Part shown: piece by piece, positions 29,624 through 36,826 of the stretch
Position numbering within the stretch: position 1 is the first letter of the stretch
How the letters are laid out: each line of letters starts with the position of its first letter
Assembly: GCF_036067295.1 (NCBI RefSeq)
Contig: NZ_CP107954.1
Span: forward strand, 806,001 to 870,000
Direction: 5' to 3'
Length of the DNA: 64,000 nucleotides
Source: Kribbella sp. NBC_00382
Lineage (GTDB): Bacteria > Actinomycetota > Actinomycetes > Propionibacteriales > Kribbellaceae
Notes under the pieces: model-generated
What the model was told of the DNA's origin: nothing
Database searches by the model: none
What the model saw: only the letters and a program-made list of their open reading frames with translations
Translations under genes and position numbers: made by a program

Positions 29624-31077
29624 TGCCCAAGAGAAGAGACGTCCTGAAGTTCGGTCTGCTGGCCGGAGCGGCCGCGGCGCTACCGGTCGAGCGGCTGACC
29701 AGCGCGTTCGCCCAGCCCGCGACCGCCGCGGCATCGGCCGCGCCAACGATCAAGCTCTTCGAGACCCAGCTGGTGGTTCCGCCGGTGCTCAAGCCGACGC
29801 ACACCATCGCCGGTACCGACTACTACGACATCACCATGCGGGTCGCGCAGCAGGAGATCATCCCGGACCTGGAGACCACCATCTGGGGCTACAACGGGAT
29901 CTTCCCCGGCCCGACGATCCGCGCCCGCCGGAACCGCCCGATCGTGATCCGCCAGCACAACAAGCTGCCGAGCGAAGCGGCGGTCCACCTGCACGGCGGC
30001 AACGTCCCGTCCAGCTCGGACGGCCTTCCCGGCCAGGAGATTGCCCCCGGCAAGGACCGGCACTACCTCTACCCGAACCGCCAGCAGGCCACCACGCTCT
30101 GGTACCACGACCACGTCCACCACCACGAGGCCTTCAATACCTATCAAGGGCTTACCGGGCTCTATCTGATCACCGACCCGGCCGAGGACAAGCTCGGCCT
30201 GCCGAGTGGCAAGTACGACGTACCGCTGGTGATCCAGGATCGTTCCTTCAACGCGGACGGGTCGTTCCGGCTGCCCGATCCCAACCTCGGTGAATTCGCC
30301 GGTGAGGTTGCCGTGATCAACGGCCGGCCGAGCCCGCGCTTCACCGTCGAGCAGCGGCGCTACCGGTTCCGGCTGCTCAACGGCTCATCCGCGGACTGCC
30401 TGCACGAACTCACACTGGGCTCGGGCGACACCATGCACGTGATCGGCACCGACGGCGGCCTGCTCGCCGTACCGGTTGCCGTCAGCAAGTTGCCGCTGGC
30501 ACCGTCCGAGCGGGCCGAGGTGATCGTTGACTTCAGCAAGTACCCGGTCGGCTCGCAGATCGTCCTGAACAGCTCCGTCTTCGGTACGCCGATGCAGCTG
30601 CTCCGCTTCGATGTCGTGAAGTCTCACAGTGGTCACCCGAAGCTGCCCAGCAAGCTGGTCCCGATCCAGCGGCTGAAGGAGTCGCAGGCGAAGGTCCATC
30701 GCGACTTCCAGCTCAACCTGGACAAGGCGCGCGGTGAGATGGTGATCAACGGCAAGAGCTTCGACCCGGACCGGATCGACATCCGGCCGAAGCTCGGCAG
30801 TACCGAGGTCTGGACGATCTTCAACGGCGAGACCCCCGACCTCCCGATCCCGCACGTCTTCCACACCCATCTGGTCCGGTTCCAGATCCTCGACCGCGAC
30901 GGCAACCCGCCCGCGCCGTTCGAGTCGGGCTGGAAGGACAGCGTCACGGTGATGCCCGGCGAACGCGTCCGGATCATCATGCGCTTCGCCGACCACCCCG
31001 GCCGCTTCCTCTACCACTGCCACCTGCTCGGCCACGCCGACGCCGGAATGATGGCCACGATGTTCGTGACGCCCTAG
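29620..31077 (+). CDS. Tat-exported multicopper oxidase (laccase/CotA/bilirubin oxidase-like)
   Basis: About 485 residues; ATG 29620 and ATG 29623 are adjacent in frame. The N-terminus carries KRRDVLKFG, a Tat motif. Copper sites are complete: HLHG near residue 122, WYHDH near 165, HVFHTH near 410 and HCHLLGHADAGMM near 466, where Met suggests a medium-potential type 1 centre. Three cupredoxin domains fit the length. Likely roles are copper detoxification or phenol oxidation. It is translationally coupled to a His-rich membrane protein. Its stop overlaps the convergent TetR stop by four bases. Confidence 0.95.
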   Translation: MMPKRRDVLKFGLLAGAAAALPVERLTSAFAQPATAAASAAPTIKLFETQLVVPPVLKPTHTIAGTDYYDITMRVAQQEIIPDLETTIWGYNGIFPGPTIRARRNRPIVIRQHNKLPSEAAVHLHGGNVPSSSDGLPGQEIAPGKDRHYLYPNRQQATTLWYHDHVHHHEAFNTYQGLTGLYLITDPAEDKLGLPSGKYDVPLVIQDRSFNADGSFRLPDPNLGEFAGEVAVINGRPSPRFTVEQRRYRFRLLNGSSADCLHELTLGSGDTMHVIGTDGGLLAVPVAVSKLPLAPSERAEVIVDFSKYPVGSQIVLNSSVFGTPMQLLRFDVVKSHSGHPKLPSKLVPIQRLKESQAKVHRDFQLNLDKARGEMVINGKSFDPDRIDIRPKLGSTEVWTIFNGETPDLPIPHVFHTHLVRFQILDRDGNPPAPFESGWKDSVTVMPGERVRIIMRFADHPGRFLYHCHLLGHADAGMMATMFVTP

Positions 31078-31607
31078 GTGATGAGCGCTTGAATGGCGGG
31101 GGCGTAGAGGTCGGCGATCAGGGAGGGGTCGGCCGTGGCGGTCGGGCCCTCCTTGTCGACGGCGATGGTGGCGCCGAGGCCGAGGAGCTGGGCGACGATC
31201 AGCTCGGCCCGTACCGCCGTGTGGTCGCCGGTGAGCCGCTCGGCGAACGCGCGCACGACCTGGTCGCGGAAGTGTTCGCGGAGCAGTTTGCGTTCGTCGC
31301 CGACACCGATCGCAAAGATCACCCGCAGCAGCAGGTCCGTCTCGGTCTCGCGGCGCCAGCGGACCAGGGCCTCGACAGCATGCCGACCGAGCTCGGCATC
31401 CGGCGCCGCCAGCAACAAGGTGGCGGCGTCGCTGAAGTCGGCCACCCGGTCGAAGAGCGCTTCCTTGCCGCCGAAGTGCTTGATGATCAGCGAGGCGCTG
31501 ACGTTGGCGTCCTTGGCGATCCCGCGCAGGGTGACCGCGTCATAGGGCTGGCGGGCGAAGGCGCGGCGGGCTGCCTTGAGGATGGCGGGGCGGCTGGCGT
31601 CGGTCAC
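31074..31607 (-). CDS. TetR-family regulator (of the upstream MFS pump)
   Basis: A protein of 177 residues: AILKAARRAFARQPYDAVTL and IAKDANVSASLIIKHFGGKE form the helix-turn-helix. Its start overlaps the MFS stop by four bases, so the pair is one operon with the pump read first. Paired palindromes upstream of the pump (33060-33098) would be its autoregulatory sites. The C-terminal ligand domain is of the TetR_C type with an ELIVAQLLGLGATIAVDKEGP segment. The ligand is probably a pump substrate. Confidence 0.92.
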   Translation of the reverse strand: MTDASRPAILKAARRAFARQPYDAVTLRGIAKDANVSASLIIKHFGGKEALFDRVADFSDAATLLLAAPDAELGRHAVEALVRWRRETETDLLLRVIFAIGVGDERKLLREHFRDQVVRAFAERLTGDHTAVRAELIVAQLLGLGATIAVDKEGPTATADPSLIADLYAPAIQALIT

Positions 31608-33037
31608 GTCGTCCGGCCTGCCTCGGCCAGCTCGGGGTGCCTCGCCGGTACTGCGCGGCGCGCCGGGATCAGCAGCGTCAGGCCGACCGCGACCAGCGCG
31701 CAGATGCCCGCGATCACGAAGACGATCAGGTACGCGTGCAAGGTCGGCGCGGTGACACCTTCATGAGTGGCGACCACGTTGGTCAGCACTGTCACCACGA
31801 TGGCGCTGCAGACCGCCTGGCCGATCGTGCGCATCAAAGTGTTGAGGCCGTTCGCCGCGGCCGTTTCGGTCACCGGCACAGCATGCATGATCAGGGCGGG
31901 CAGTGCCGAATACGCCACGGCGGTTCCGGCCGCGACCACTGTGGCACCGACCACGATCGCGGCCAGGTTCTCGCTGGTGAACAGCCGGACGAGGTACCCG
32001 AGCGCCATCAGCCCGGACGCCACCGCGAGCGTGAACCGCGGCCCGCGAGCCTTCGAGAGTCGTGCCGAGACGGGCGAGAGCAGCACCATCGCGACGCCAC
32101 CCGGCAACAAGCACAGCCCGCTCACCACGATCGACGCGCCGAGGCCGTAGCCGGTCGACTTGGGTTCCTGCACGAGTTGCGCAGTACTGAGTGAGTTGGC
32201 GTAGAACGCGAAGCCAATCAGCAGAGCCGCCAAGTTGGTGAACAACACGGCCGGCCTCGCGGAGACGCGCAGATCCACCAACGGCGTCTTACTGCGCAGC
32301 TCGTACCAGCCCCAGAGCGGCACGATCGCCAGGGCACCGACGAACAACCCGACCGTCGCCGGCGAACCCCATCCCCAGGCGCTCCCCTTCGACACCGCGA
32401 GCAGCAAGCAGACGAGGAAGCCGCTCAACCCCAGCGCACCCAGTGCGTCGAACCGCCCGCTGCTGCGCAGTTTCGACTCGGGGACGACGAGCAGCACGGC
32501 CACGATGTTGAGCAGCCCGAGCGCGAGGCAGATCCAGAACATCGTGTGCCAGTTCAGGTACTCGACCACGAGCGTCGCGGCGGGGATACCGAATGCGGCG
32601 CCGACCCCGAGCGTCGAACTCATGATCGCGATCGACGGGATGACGCGGTCCGGCGGGAGCTCGTCGCGCAGGATGCTGATGCCGAGCGGTACGACGGCGA
32701 CCGCCGCGCCCTGGAATCCGCGGCCGAGGATCAGTACCGGCAGGAGGGAGCTGATGGCGCAGAGCAGCGACCCGAGGACCATCGACGCGAGCGCGATCAG
32801 CAGCACCTTGCGCTTGCCGTACATGTCGCCGGCGCGGCCGAGCAGCGGCGTGAAGACCGCGCCGGTCAGCAGCGTGACCGTGACCAGCCAGCTGACGTCG
32901 GCCGGCTTGCTGTGGGTCAGCGCGGGGAGCTGCGGCAGCAGCGGTACGACGATCGTCTGCATGACTGCGACCAGAACACCGCACGAGGAGAGCACGGCCA
33001 GGACGAGGCGTGGGTGAGCGGCGGGACGGACGGTCAA
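31604..33037 (-). CDS. MFS drug efflux transporter (DHA2-like)
   Basis: A protein of 477 residues with about 14 hydrophobic segments. Motif A appears as GRAGDMYGKRKVLL in the loop after helix 2. LGRGFQGAAVAVVPLGISIL resembles motif C of proton-coupled drug exporters. The start is TTG 33037, an unusual codon, supported by GTGAGGACC eight bases upstream and by the absence of another in-frame start. Export of a toxic compound into the medium with proton antiport is the family role. A TetR gene overlaps its 3' end. Confidence 0.92.
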   Translation of the reverse strand: MTVRPAAHPRLVLAVLSSCGVLVAVMQTIVVPLLPQLPALTHSKPADVSWLVTVTLLTGAVFTPLLGRAGDMYGKRKVLLIALASMVLGSLLCAISSLLPVLILGRGFQGAAVAVVPLGISILRDELPPDRVIPSIAIMSSTLGVGAAFGIPAATLVVEYLNWHTMFWICLALGLLNIVAVLLVVPESKLRSSGRFDALGALGLSGFLVCLLLAVSKGSAWGWGSPATVGLFVGALAIVPLWGWYELRSKTPLVDLRVSARPAVLFTNLAALLIGFAFYANSLSTAQLVQEPKSTGYGLGASIVVSGLCLLPGGVAMVLLSPVSARLSKARGPRFTLAVASGLMALGYLVRLFTSENLAAIVVGATVVAAGTAVAYSALPALIMHAVPVTETAAANGLNTLMRTIGQAVCSAIVVTVLTNVVATHEGVTAPTLHAYLIVFVIAGICALVAVGLTLLIPARRAVPARHPELAEAGRTT

Positions 33038-33059
33038 CGGGGGTCCTCACGAGGCAGGG

Positions 33060-33098
33060 GTAAACACTTGTTCACCCCAATCGTAAACGATCGTTCAT
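33060..33098. promoter_or_regulatory. Two TetR-type operators upstream of the MFS-TetR operon
   Basis: GTAAACACTTGTTCAC (33060-33075) and GTAAACGATCGTTCAT (33083-33098) share the half site GTRAAC facing its complement. The second has a perfect AACGATCGTT core. Centre spacing is 23 bp. They lie 23-61 bp before the pump start. Confidence 0.65.
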
Positions 33099-33117
33099 CT
33101 TTGCCGGCTGCCGTCTC

Positions 33118-33163
33118 AAGTGGACCAGCAGAACGAGCTCGAAGTGGACCAGTCGAATGGTCC
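33118..33163. promoter_or_regulatory. Direct and inverted repeats upstream of the cupin gene
   Basis: AAGTGGACCAG is repeated at 33118-33128 and 33142-33152, 24 bp apart. The second copy begins an inverted repeat, GGACCA, six bases, TGGTCC (33146-33163). They lie 24-69 bp before the cupin start, so they are likely operator sites for the cupin-epimerase pair. The cognate regulator is not obvious; the nearby TetR uses a different half site. Confidence 0.5.
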
Positions 33164-33186
33164 GGAGGCCGAATAGCTTGGCGAGT

Positions 33187-33630
33187 ATGACGAACAAACT
33201 GACGATGCTGCTCGACATCGTGCCGCCGATGGTCCCGGCCGGCGCGGAGGTCATGACGATCACCAATGAGCTGCCACCCGGCGACCCGGGCGCGGCGCCG
33301 CACCGGCACTCGGGACCGGTCTTCGGGTACATGCTCGAGGGCGAGATCCTGTTCGAGCTGGAGGGCGAGGACCCGTACGTGATCAAGGCCGGCGAGGCGT
33401 TCTGGGAGCCCGGCGGGGACGTCATCCACTATCAGGCGGCCAACAACTTGCCCGACCGCCAGAGCAAGTTCGTCGCCGTCATGATCGGCGTCCCCGGCGA
33501 GCCGATGCTCACGTTCGTGGACGCCGAAGAACTCGCAGCCCGGAGGGATCGACGCGGAGCGCCGCGAGGCACCGAGCAGAGCGCGGTCTCAGGCGCCGGC
33601 GCCGCTCCCAGCTCGGAGGCTGGGCGCTGA
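33187..33630 (+). CDS. Cupin-domain protein
   Basis: A protein of 147 residues from ATG 33187. The double cupin motif is present: PHRHSGPVFGYMLEGEILFE (metal ligands His-His-Glu side) and GEAFWEPGGDVIHYQ. The C-terminal 35 residues are low complexity (RRDRRGAPRGTEQSAVSG), probably disordered. Its TGA overlaps the ATG of the epimerase by one base, so the two are cotranslated. A small-molecule binding or isomerising role is possible; no more can be said. Confidence 0.88.
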   Translation: MTNKLTMLLDIVPPMVPAGAEVMTITNELPPGDPGAAPHRHSGPVFGYMLEGEILFELEGEDPYVIKAGEAFWEPGGDVIHYQAANNLPDRQSKFVAVMIGVPGEPMLTFVDAEELAARRDRRGAPRGTEQSAVSGAGAAPSSEAGR

Positions 33631-34490
33631 TGCGGGTGTTCCTGGCCGGTGCGACCGGGGCGGTTGGGCGACTGCTTGTGCCTGAGTTGGTTGCGGCGGG
33701 ACACGACGTCACGGGGTTGATCCGGCGGCCTGAGGCTGCTGAGGGGCTGCGGAGTAAGGGGGCCGAGTCGGTGCTGGCCGACATCTACGACGCGGCGGCG
33801 ATTGCGGAGGCTGTTGCGGCGGCCGAGCCGGACGTGGTGATGCATCAGCTGACCGACCTGGCGAACCAGAACTACTCGGCCAACATGGAGATCCGGCGGA
33901 CGGGCACCCGCAACCTGGTCGACGCGGCGGCGGCTGCCGGCGTACGGAAGGTGATCGCGCAGAGCATCGCCTGGGCCTACGCACCCGACGACGAGGGCGG
34001 TGACGAGCCCGCGACCGAGCAGGACCCGCTCGACCTGGGAGCTGATGGTGCTCGGCGGCATACGGTGGCCGCGGTTGCCGCGTTGGAGGACATCGTTGCT
34101 GAGGCGCCTGAGTGGGTCGTGCTGCGGTACGGGCTGTTCTACGGTCCGGGGACCTGGTACGCGAAGGGTGCGCTGATGGACGATGCCGTGCGCGCGGGCA
34201 AGCTGGCTCCGACGGCTGATGTGACGAGCTTCCTCCACATCGCCGACGCGGCGACTGCCGCAGTACAGGCTCTTGAGTGGCCGACTGGCCCGGTGAACGT
34301 AGTCGATGACGAGCCGGTTGCGGGCAGCGTGTGGGTGCCGGCGTTCGCGCGGTCGGTTGGTGCGCCGGAGCCGGCTGCGGTCGATTCCGAGCGGACGCCG
34401 TGGGCGCGTGGGGCGGACAATCACTATGCCCGCAAGCACTTGAAGTGGGTGCCGCGTTATCCGTCGTGGCGCTCCGGATTTGTTGCCTGA
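33630..34490 (+). CDS. NAD-dependent epimerase/dehydratase family protein
   Basis: A protein of 286 residues with MRVFLAGATGAVGRLLVPEL (Rossmann GxxGxxG). The extended-SDR Tyr-x-x-x-Lys motif is not obvious: SIAWAYAP replaces it, as in NmrA-like and atypical extended SDRs. VDDEPVAGSVWVPAFARSVG is a typical C-terminal segment. It is coupled to the cupin gene by a TGATG overlap. Its 3' end overlaps the convergent MocR gene by 34 bp. Confidence 0.88.
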   Translation: MRVFLAGATGAVGRLLVPELVAAGHDVTGLIRRPEAAEGLRSKGAESVLADIYDAAAIAEAVAAAEPDVVMHQLTDLANQNYSANMEIRRTGTRNLVDAAAAAGVRKVIAQSIAWAYAPDDEGGDEPATEQDPLDLGADGARRHTVAAVAALEDIVAEAPEWVVLRYGLFYGPGTWYAKGALMDDAVRAGKLAPTADVTSFLHIADAATAAVQALEWPTGPVNVVDDEPVAGSVWVPAFARSVGAPEPAAVDSERTPWARGADNHYARKHLKWVPRYPSWRSGFVA

Positions 34491-36055
34491 AGCAACTCTG
34501 CGAGGCGGTCGAGGGCCGTTCGCCAGGCGTGCGGCGGTGGAGTGGCGTAGCCGAGGACGAGTGCGGCCGGCTGGCTGTCGTCCTCGGTGTGCCAGTAGCC
34601 CATCGTGTGCAGGCCGTGGACCGACAGCCCGCCGTACTGCGCGACGTCGATCAGCCGCCATTCTTCAGCGGCCGATTCGAGCGGGAGCAGGGCGTGCATG
34701 CCGGCCGCGATTCCCTCCAGGGGATACGGCCAGACGGCTGCGACACGGTCGGCGAGCTCGGTCCGGCGGCGGCGATACTCCAGCCGGACCTTGCGGATGT
34801 GCCGGTCGTAGTCACCGCGGGTGATCAGGTCGGCCATCACCAACTGCTCGATCGAGGAGACGCCGGAGCCGGTACTGATGATTGCGTTGAGCAACGGCTT
34901 GCGGAGTACCGGCGGGACGACGAGCCAGCCGAGCCGGACGCCGGGCGCAAGGGACTTGCTCGCGCAGCCGGCGAAGATCACCCGGTCGGGAGCGAGCGCC
35001 TGCATCGCACCGACCGGCTGCTGGTCGTACCGGAACTCGCCGTCGTAATCGTCCTCGACGACGAACCCGTCCCTGGCCCACTCGACAAACCTCATCCGCC
35101 GCTCCGGAGCCAGTACCGCACCCCGCGGATGCTGATGAGCCGGCGTCAACACGGCAACCTGCCCTTGTACGTCATCCGGATCCGCGCCTGACGCATCAAC
35201 TGCCAACGGGCTGACCTCCAGCCCCGCCGCCTGCACCAGCCTGCGATGCCGCCCCAACCCCGGATTCTCCATACTGACTCGATCGACCCCGAGCTCCCGA
35301 AACATCCTTGCCAGCAAGGCCAGTCCATGCGAGAACCCCGCCGTGATCACCACGTCCTCGACCGTCGCATGCACTCCCCGAGCCCGAGCCACATACTCCG
35401 CAACAGCCGCCCGAAGCGCCGGCACCCCCGCCGGCGACGGATAGTCAAAGCTCTCGTTACCCGCCTCCGCCAGCACCCGCCGGGTACTAGCCGCCCACAT
35501 CCGCCGAGGAAACAAACTCAAATCAGGCCGCCCAGCCTGCAAACTAAGCACCCCCGTGGATACGGGACCCGGACGTGAGGCACCAACCGCTAGTCCGGCG
35601 ATACCGGCGATACCGGCGACGCCGGGGCCGGTGGCGGCGGTGCCGGTGGCGCCGGTGCCGGTGGCGCCGGTGCCGGTGACGGTGGCGGCGGTGACGGTGG
35701 CGGCGGTGCCGGTGGCGGCGGTGGCGGCGGTGCCGGCGCCGATGGTGGCGGCGGCGGCGGCTGCTGCGGCGGTGGCGGCGGCGGCGGTGTTTACTGCGGC
35801 TACCTGCGTACCCGCTCCGGGGTTGCCTACCAGCCAACCTTCGGCCACCAGCTGCGAGTAGACCTGTACGACGGTTCCTCGCGCGACTCCGAGATCGCCG
35901 GCCAGAGACCTCGTCCCCGGCAGCCTCGTGCCAGTAGCCAGCCGTCCCGACCGGATCGCCTCCCGAAGCGCCTGCTCCAGTCCACGCCCAGTCGGCCGCC
36001 CCGGCTCCAACCGCAACTCCAAATGCAGATCGAGTCCCCCGCCAACCTTCTTCAC
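34457..36055 (-). CDS. MocR-type GntR/aminotransferase regulator with a repetitive linker
   Basis: About 532 residues if started at GTG 36055; a TTG at 36079 would add eight residues, and neither has a good ribosome binding site. The GntR helix-turn-helix (LEQALREAIRSGRLATGTRL, then VARGTVVQVYSQLVAEGWL) is joined to a fold-type I aminotransferase domain with the PLP lysine in FAGCASKSLAPGVRLGW. The linker between them is about 90 residues of Ala, Thr, Gly and Val repeats, far longer than usual. MocR proteins often control vitamin B6 or amine genes. The 5' end is duplicated in the adjacent DNA. Confidence 0.9.
   Translation of the reverse strand: MKKVGGGLDLHLELRLEPGRPTGRGLEQALREAIRSGRLATGTRLPGTRSLAGDLGVARGTVVQVYSQLVAEGWLVGNPGAGTQVAAVNTAAAATAAAAAAAATIGAGTAATAATGTAATVTAATVTGTGATGTGATGTAATGPGVAGIAGIAGLAVGASRPGPVSTGVLSLQAGRPDLSLFPRRMWAASTRRVLAEAGNESFDYPSPAGVPALRAAVAEYVARARGVHATVEDVVITAGFSHGLALLARMFRELGVDRVSMENPGLGRHRRLVQAAGLEVSPLAVDASGADPDDVQGQVAVLTPAHQHPRGAVLAPERRMRFVEWARDGFVVEDDYDGEFRYDQQPVGAMQALAPDRVIFAGCASKSLAPGVRLGWLVVPPVLRKPLLNAIISTGSGVSSIEQLVMADLITRGDYDRHIRKVRLEYRRRRTELADRVAAVWPYPLEGIAAGMHALLPLESAAEEWRLIDVAQYGGLSVHGLHTMGYWHTEDDSQPAALVLGYATPPPHAWRTALDRLAELLQATNPERHDG
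35590..35800. repeat. GC-rich minisatellite inside the mocR linker
   Basis: On the plus strand the units GGTGGCGCCGGTGCC and GGTGGCGGCGGTGAC alternate with variations of three-base multiples, so the frame is kept. The encoded linker reads as strings such as ATGTGATGTAATG (Ala, Thr, Gly, Val). The region is expected to vary in length between strains. Confidence 0.8.
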
Positions 36056-36089
36056 CAGATCAGCCTGGCATGGCGGCAAGCTCGCCGCT

Positions 36090-36174
36090 TGAGGGGTTAA
36101 CCCCTCAGCTGATGGGTTGCCCCGTCAGATTCCGATGGGGCAACCCGTCGTTTGAGGGGTTAACCCCTCAAACG
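36090..36174. repeat. Palindromic element, copy 2
   Basis: Three parts in order: an 18-bp perfect palindrome at 36090-36107; a hairpin with arms GGGTTGCCCC (36114-36123) and GGGGCAACCC (36137-36146) and a loop with GATTC; and a 26-bp perfect palindrome at 36149-36174 centred on GGTTAACC. It is the same family as copy 1 at 5.3 kb. It lies between htrA and mocR, upstream of mocR. Confidence 0.8.
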
Positions 36175-36186
36175 TTGGTGCGCATG

Positions 36187-36826
36187 CGAACGGGCCCGGG
36201 CGCTCTGGGGGGAGGGAGCGCGCGGGCCCGTTCGGGGCGGTTCGCCATGCAGATCGAGTCCCCCGCCAGCCTTCTTCACCAGGTCAGCCTGGCATGGCGG
36301 CAAGCTCGCCGCTTGAGGGGTTAACCCATGAGCTGGTGGGTTGCCCCGTCAGATTCCGATGGGGCAACCCGTCGTTTGAGGGGTTAACCCCTCAAACGTT
36401 GGTGCGCATGCGAACGGGCCCGGGCGCTCTGGGGGCCGTTCGGGACGGTTCGCCGACGGGAGGGGTCAGCGGACCGGGTCGGCGGTCAGGTCAGATGGGT
36501 CAGCGGACCGGGCCGGGGGGCATGCAAACGGGCCCGGGCGCTCTGGGGGGAGGGAGCGCGCGGGCCCGTTCGGGGCGGTTCGCCGACGGGAGGGGGTCAG
36601 CGGACCGGGTCGGTGGTCGGTTCGGAGGTTGTCAGCGGACCGGGCCGGGGGTGGTGGCGGGCATGCGAACGGGCCCGACGCTCTGGGGGAGGGAGCGCGC
36701 GGGCCCGTTCGGGGCGGTTCGTCGACGGGAGGGTGTCGGCGGACCGGGTCGGTGGTCGGCTAGGAGGTTGTCAGCAGACCGGGTGGGTGGTTGGTTCGGT
36801 GGGTGTCAGCGGACCGGGCCGGTGGT
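36187..36826. repeat. Hairpin array and copies of the htrA 3' end
   Basis: Four hairpins with arms CGAACGGGCCCG and CGGGCCCGTTCG sit at 36187-36234, 36411-36442 (shortened, 7-bp stem), 36525-36572 and 36666-36711. The full ones gain an inner GCGCTC/GAGCGC stem around a GGGGGGAGG loop. Between them TCAGCGGACCGGGYCGG occurs about seven times (near 36467, 36499, 36597, 36631, 36748, 36775, 36806). The last copy is the htrA stop codon with its final codons (GPVR, stop), so the array looks grown from the gene end. It could act as repeated terminators for htrA. Confidence 0.75.
36314..36398. repeat. Palindromic element, copy 3 (within the duplicated unit)
   Basis: A copy of element 2 at offset 224. 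The hairpin arms are at 36338-36347 and 36361-36370 and the 26-bp palindrome is at 36373-36398, all unchanged. The first palindrome is damaged (CCCATGAG in place of CCCCTCAG), so the hairpin and last palindrome are the better kept parts. Confidence 0.8.

Larger units (their letters stand above)
36023..36436. repeat. 224-bp tandem duplication including the mocR 5' end
   Basis: The unit starting at 36023 (ATGCAGATCGAG) recurs from 36247 at an offset of exactly 224 bp. About 188 bp of the second copy match, with only a few substitutions, and identity stops near 36434. The first unit contains the initial codons of mocR; the second holds a silent copy that leaves the reading frame after GGLDLH. 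Each unit carries the palindromic element and the start of a hairpin repeat. Confidence 0.85.

Noticed and set aside
35544..35861. Arg/His-repeat and Ala/Val-repeat frames on both strands
   Set aside because: These are alternate readings of the mocR linker minisatellite, not genes.
36187..36826. CRISPR-like appearance of spaced repeats
   Set aside because: Units differ in length and sequence, spacers are themselves repeats, and no cas gene is near.
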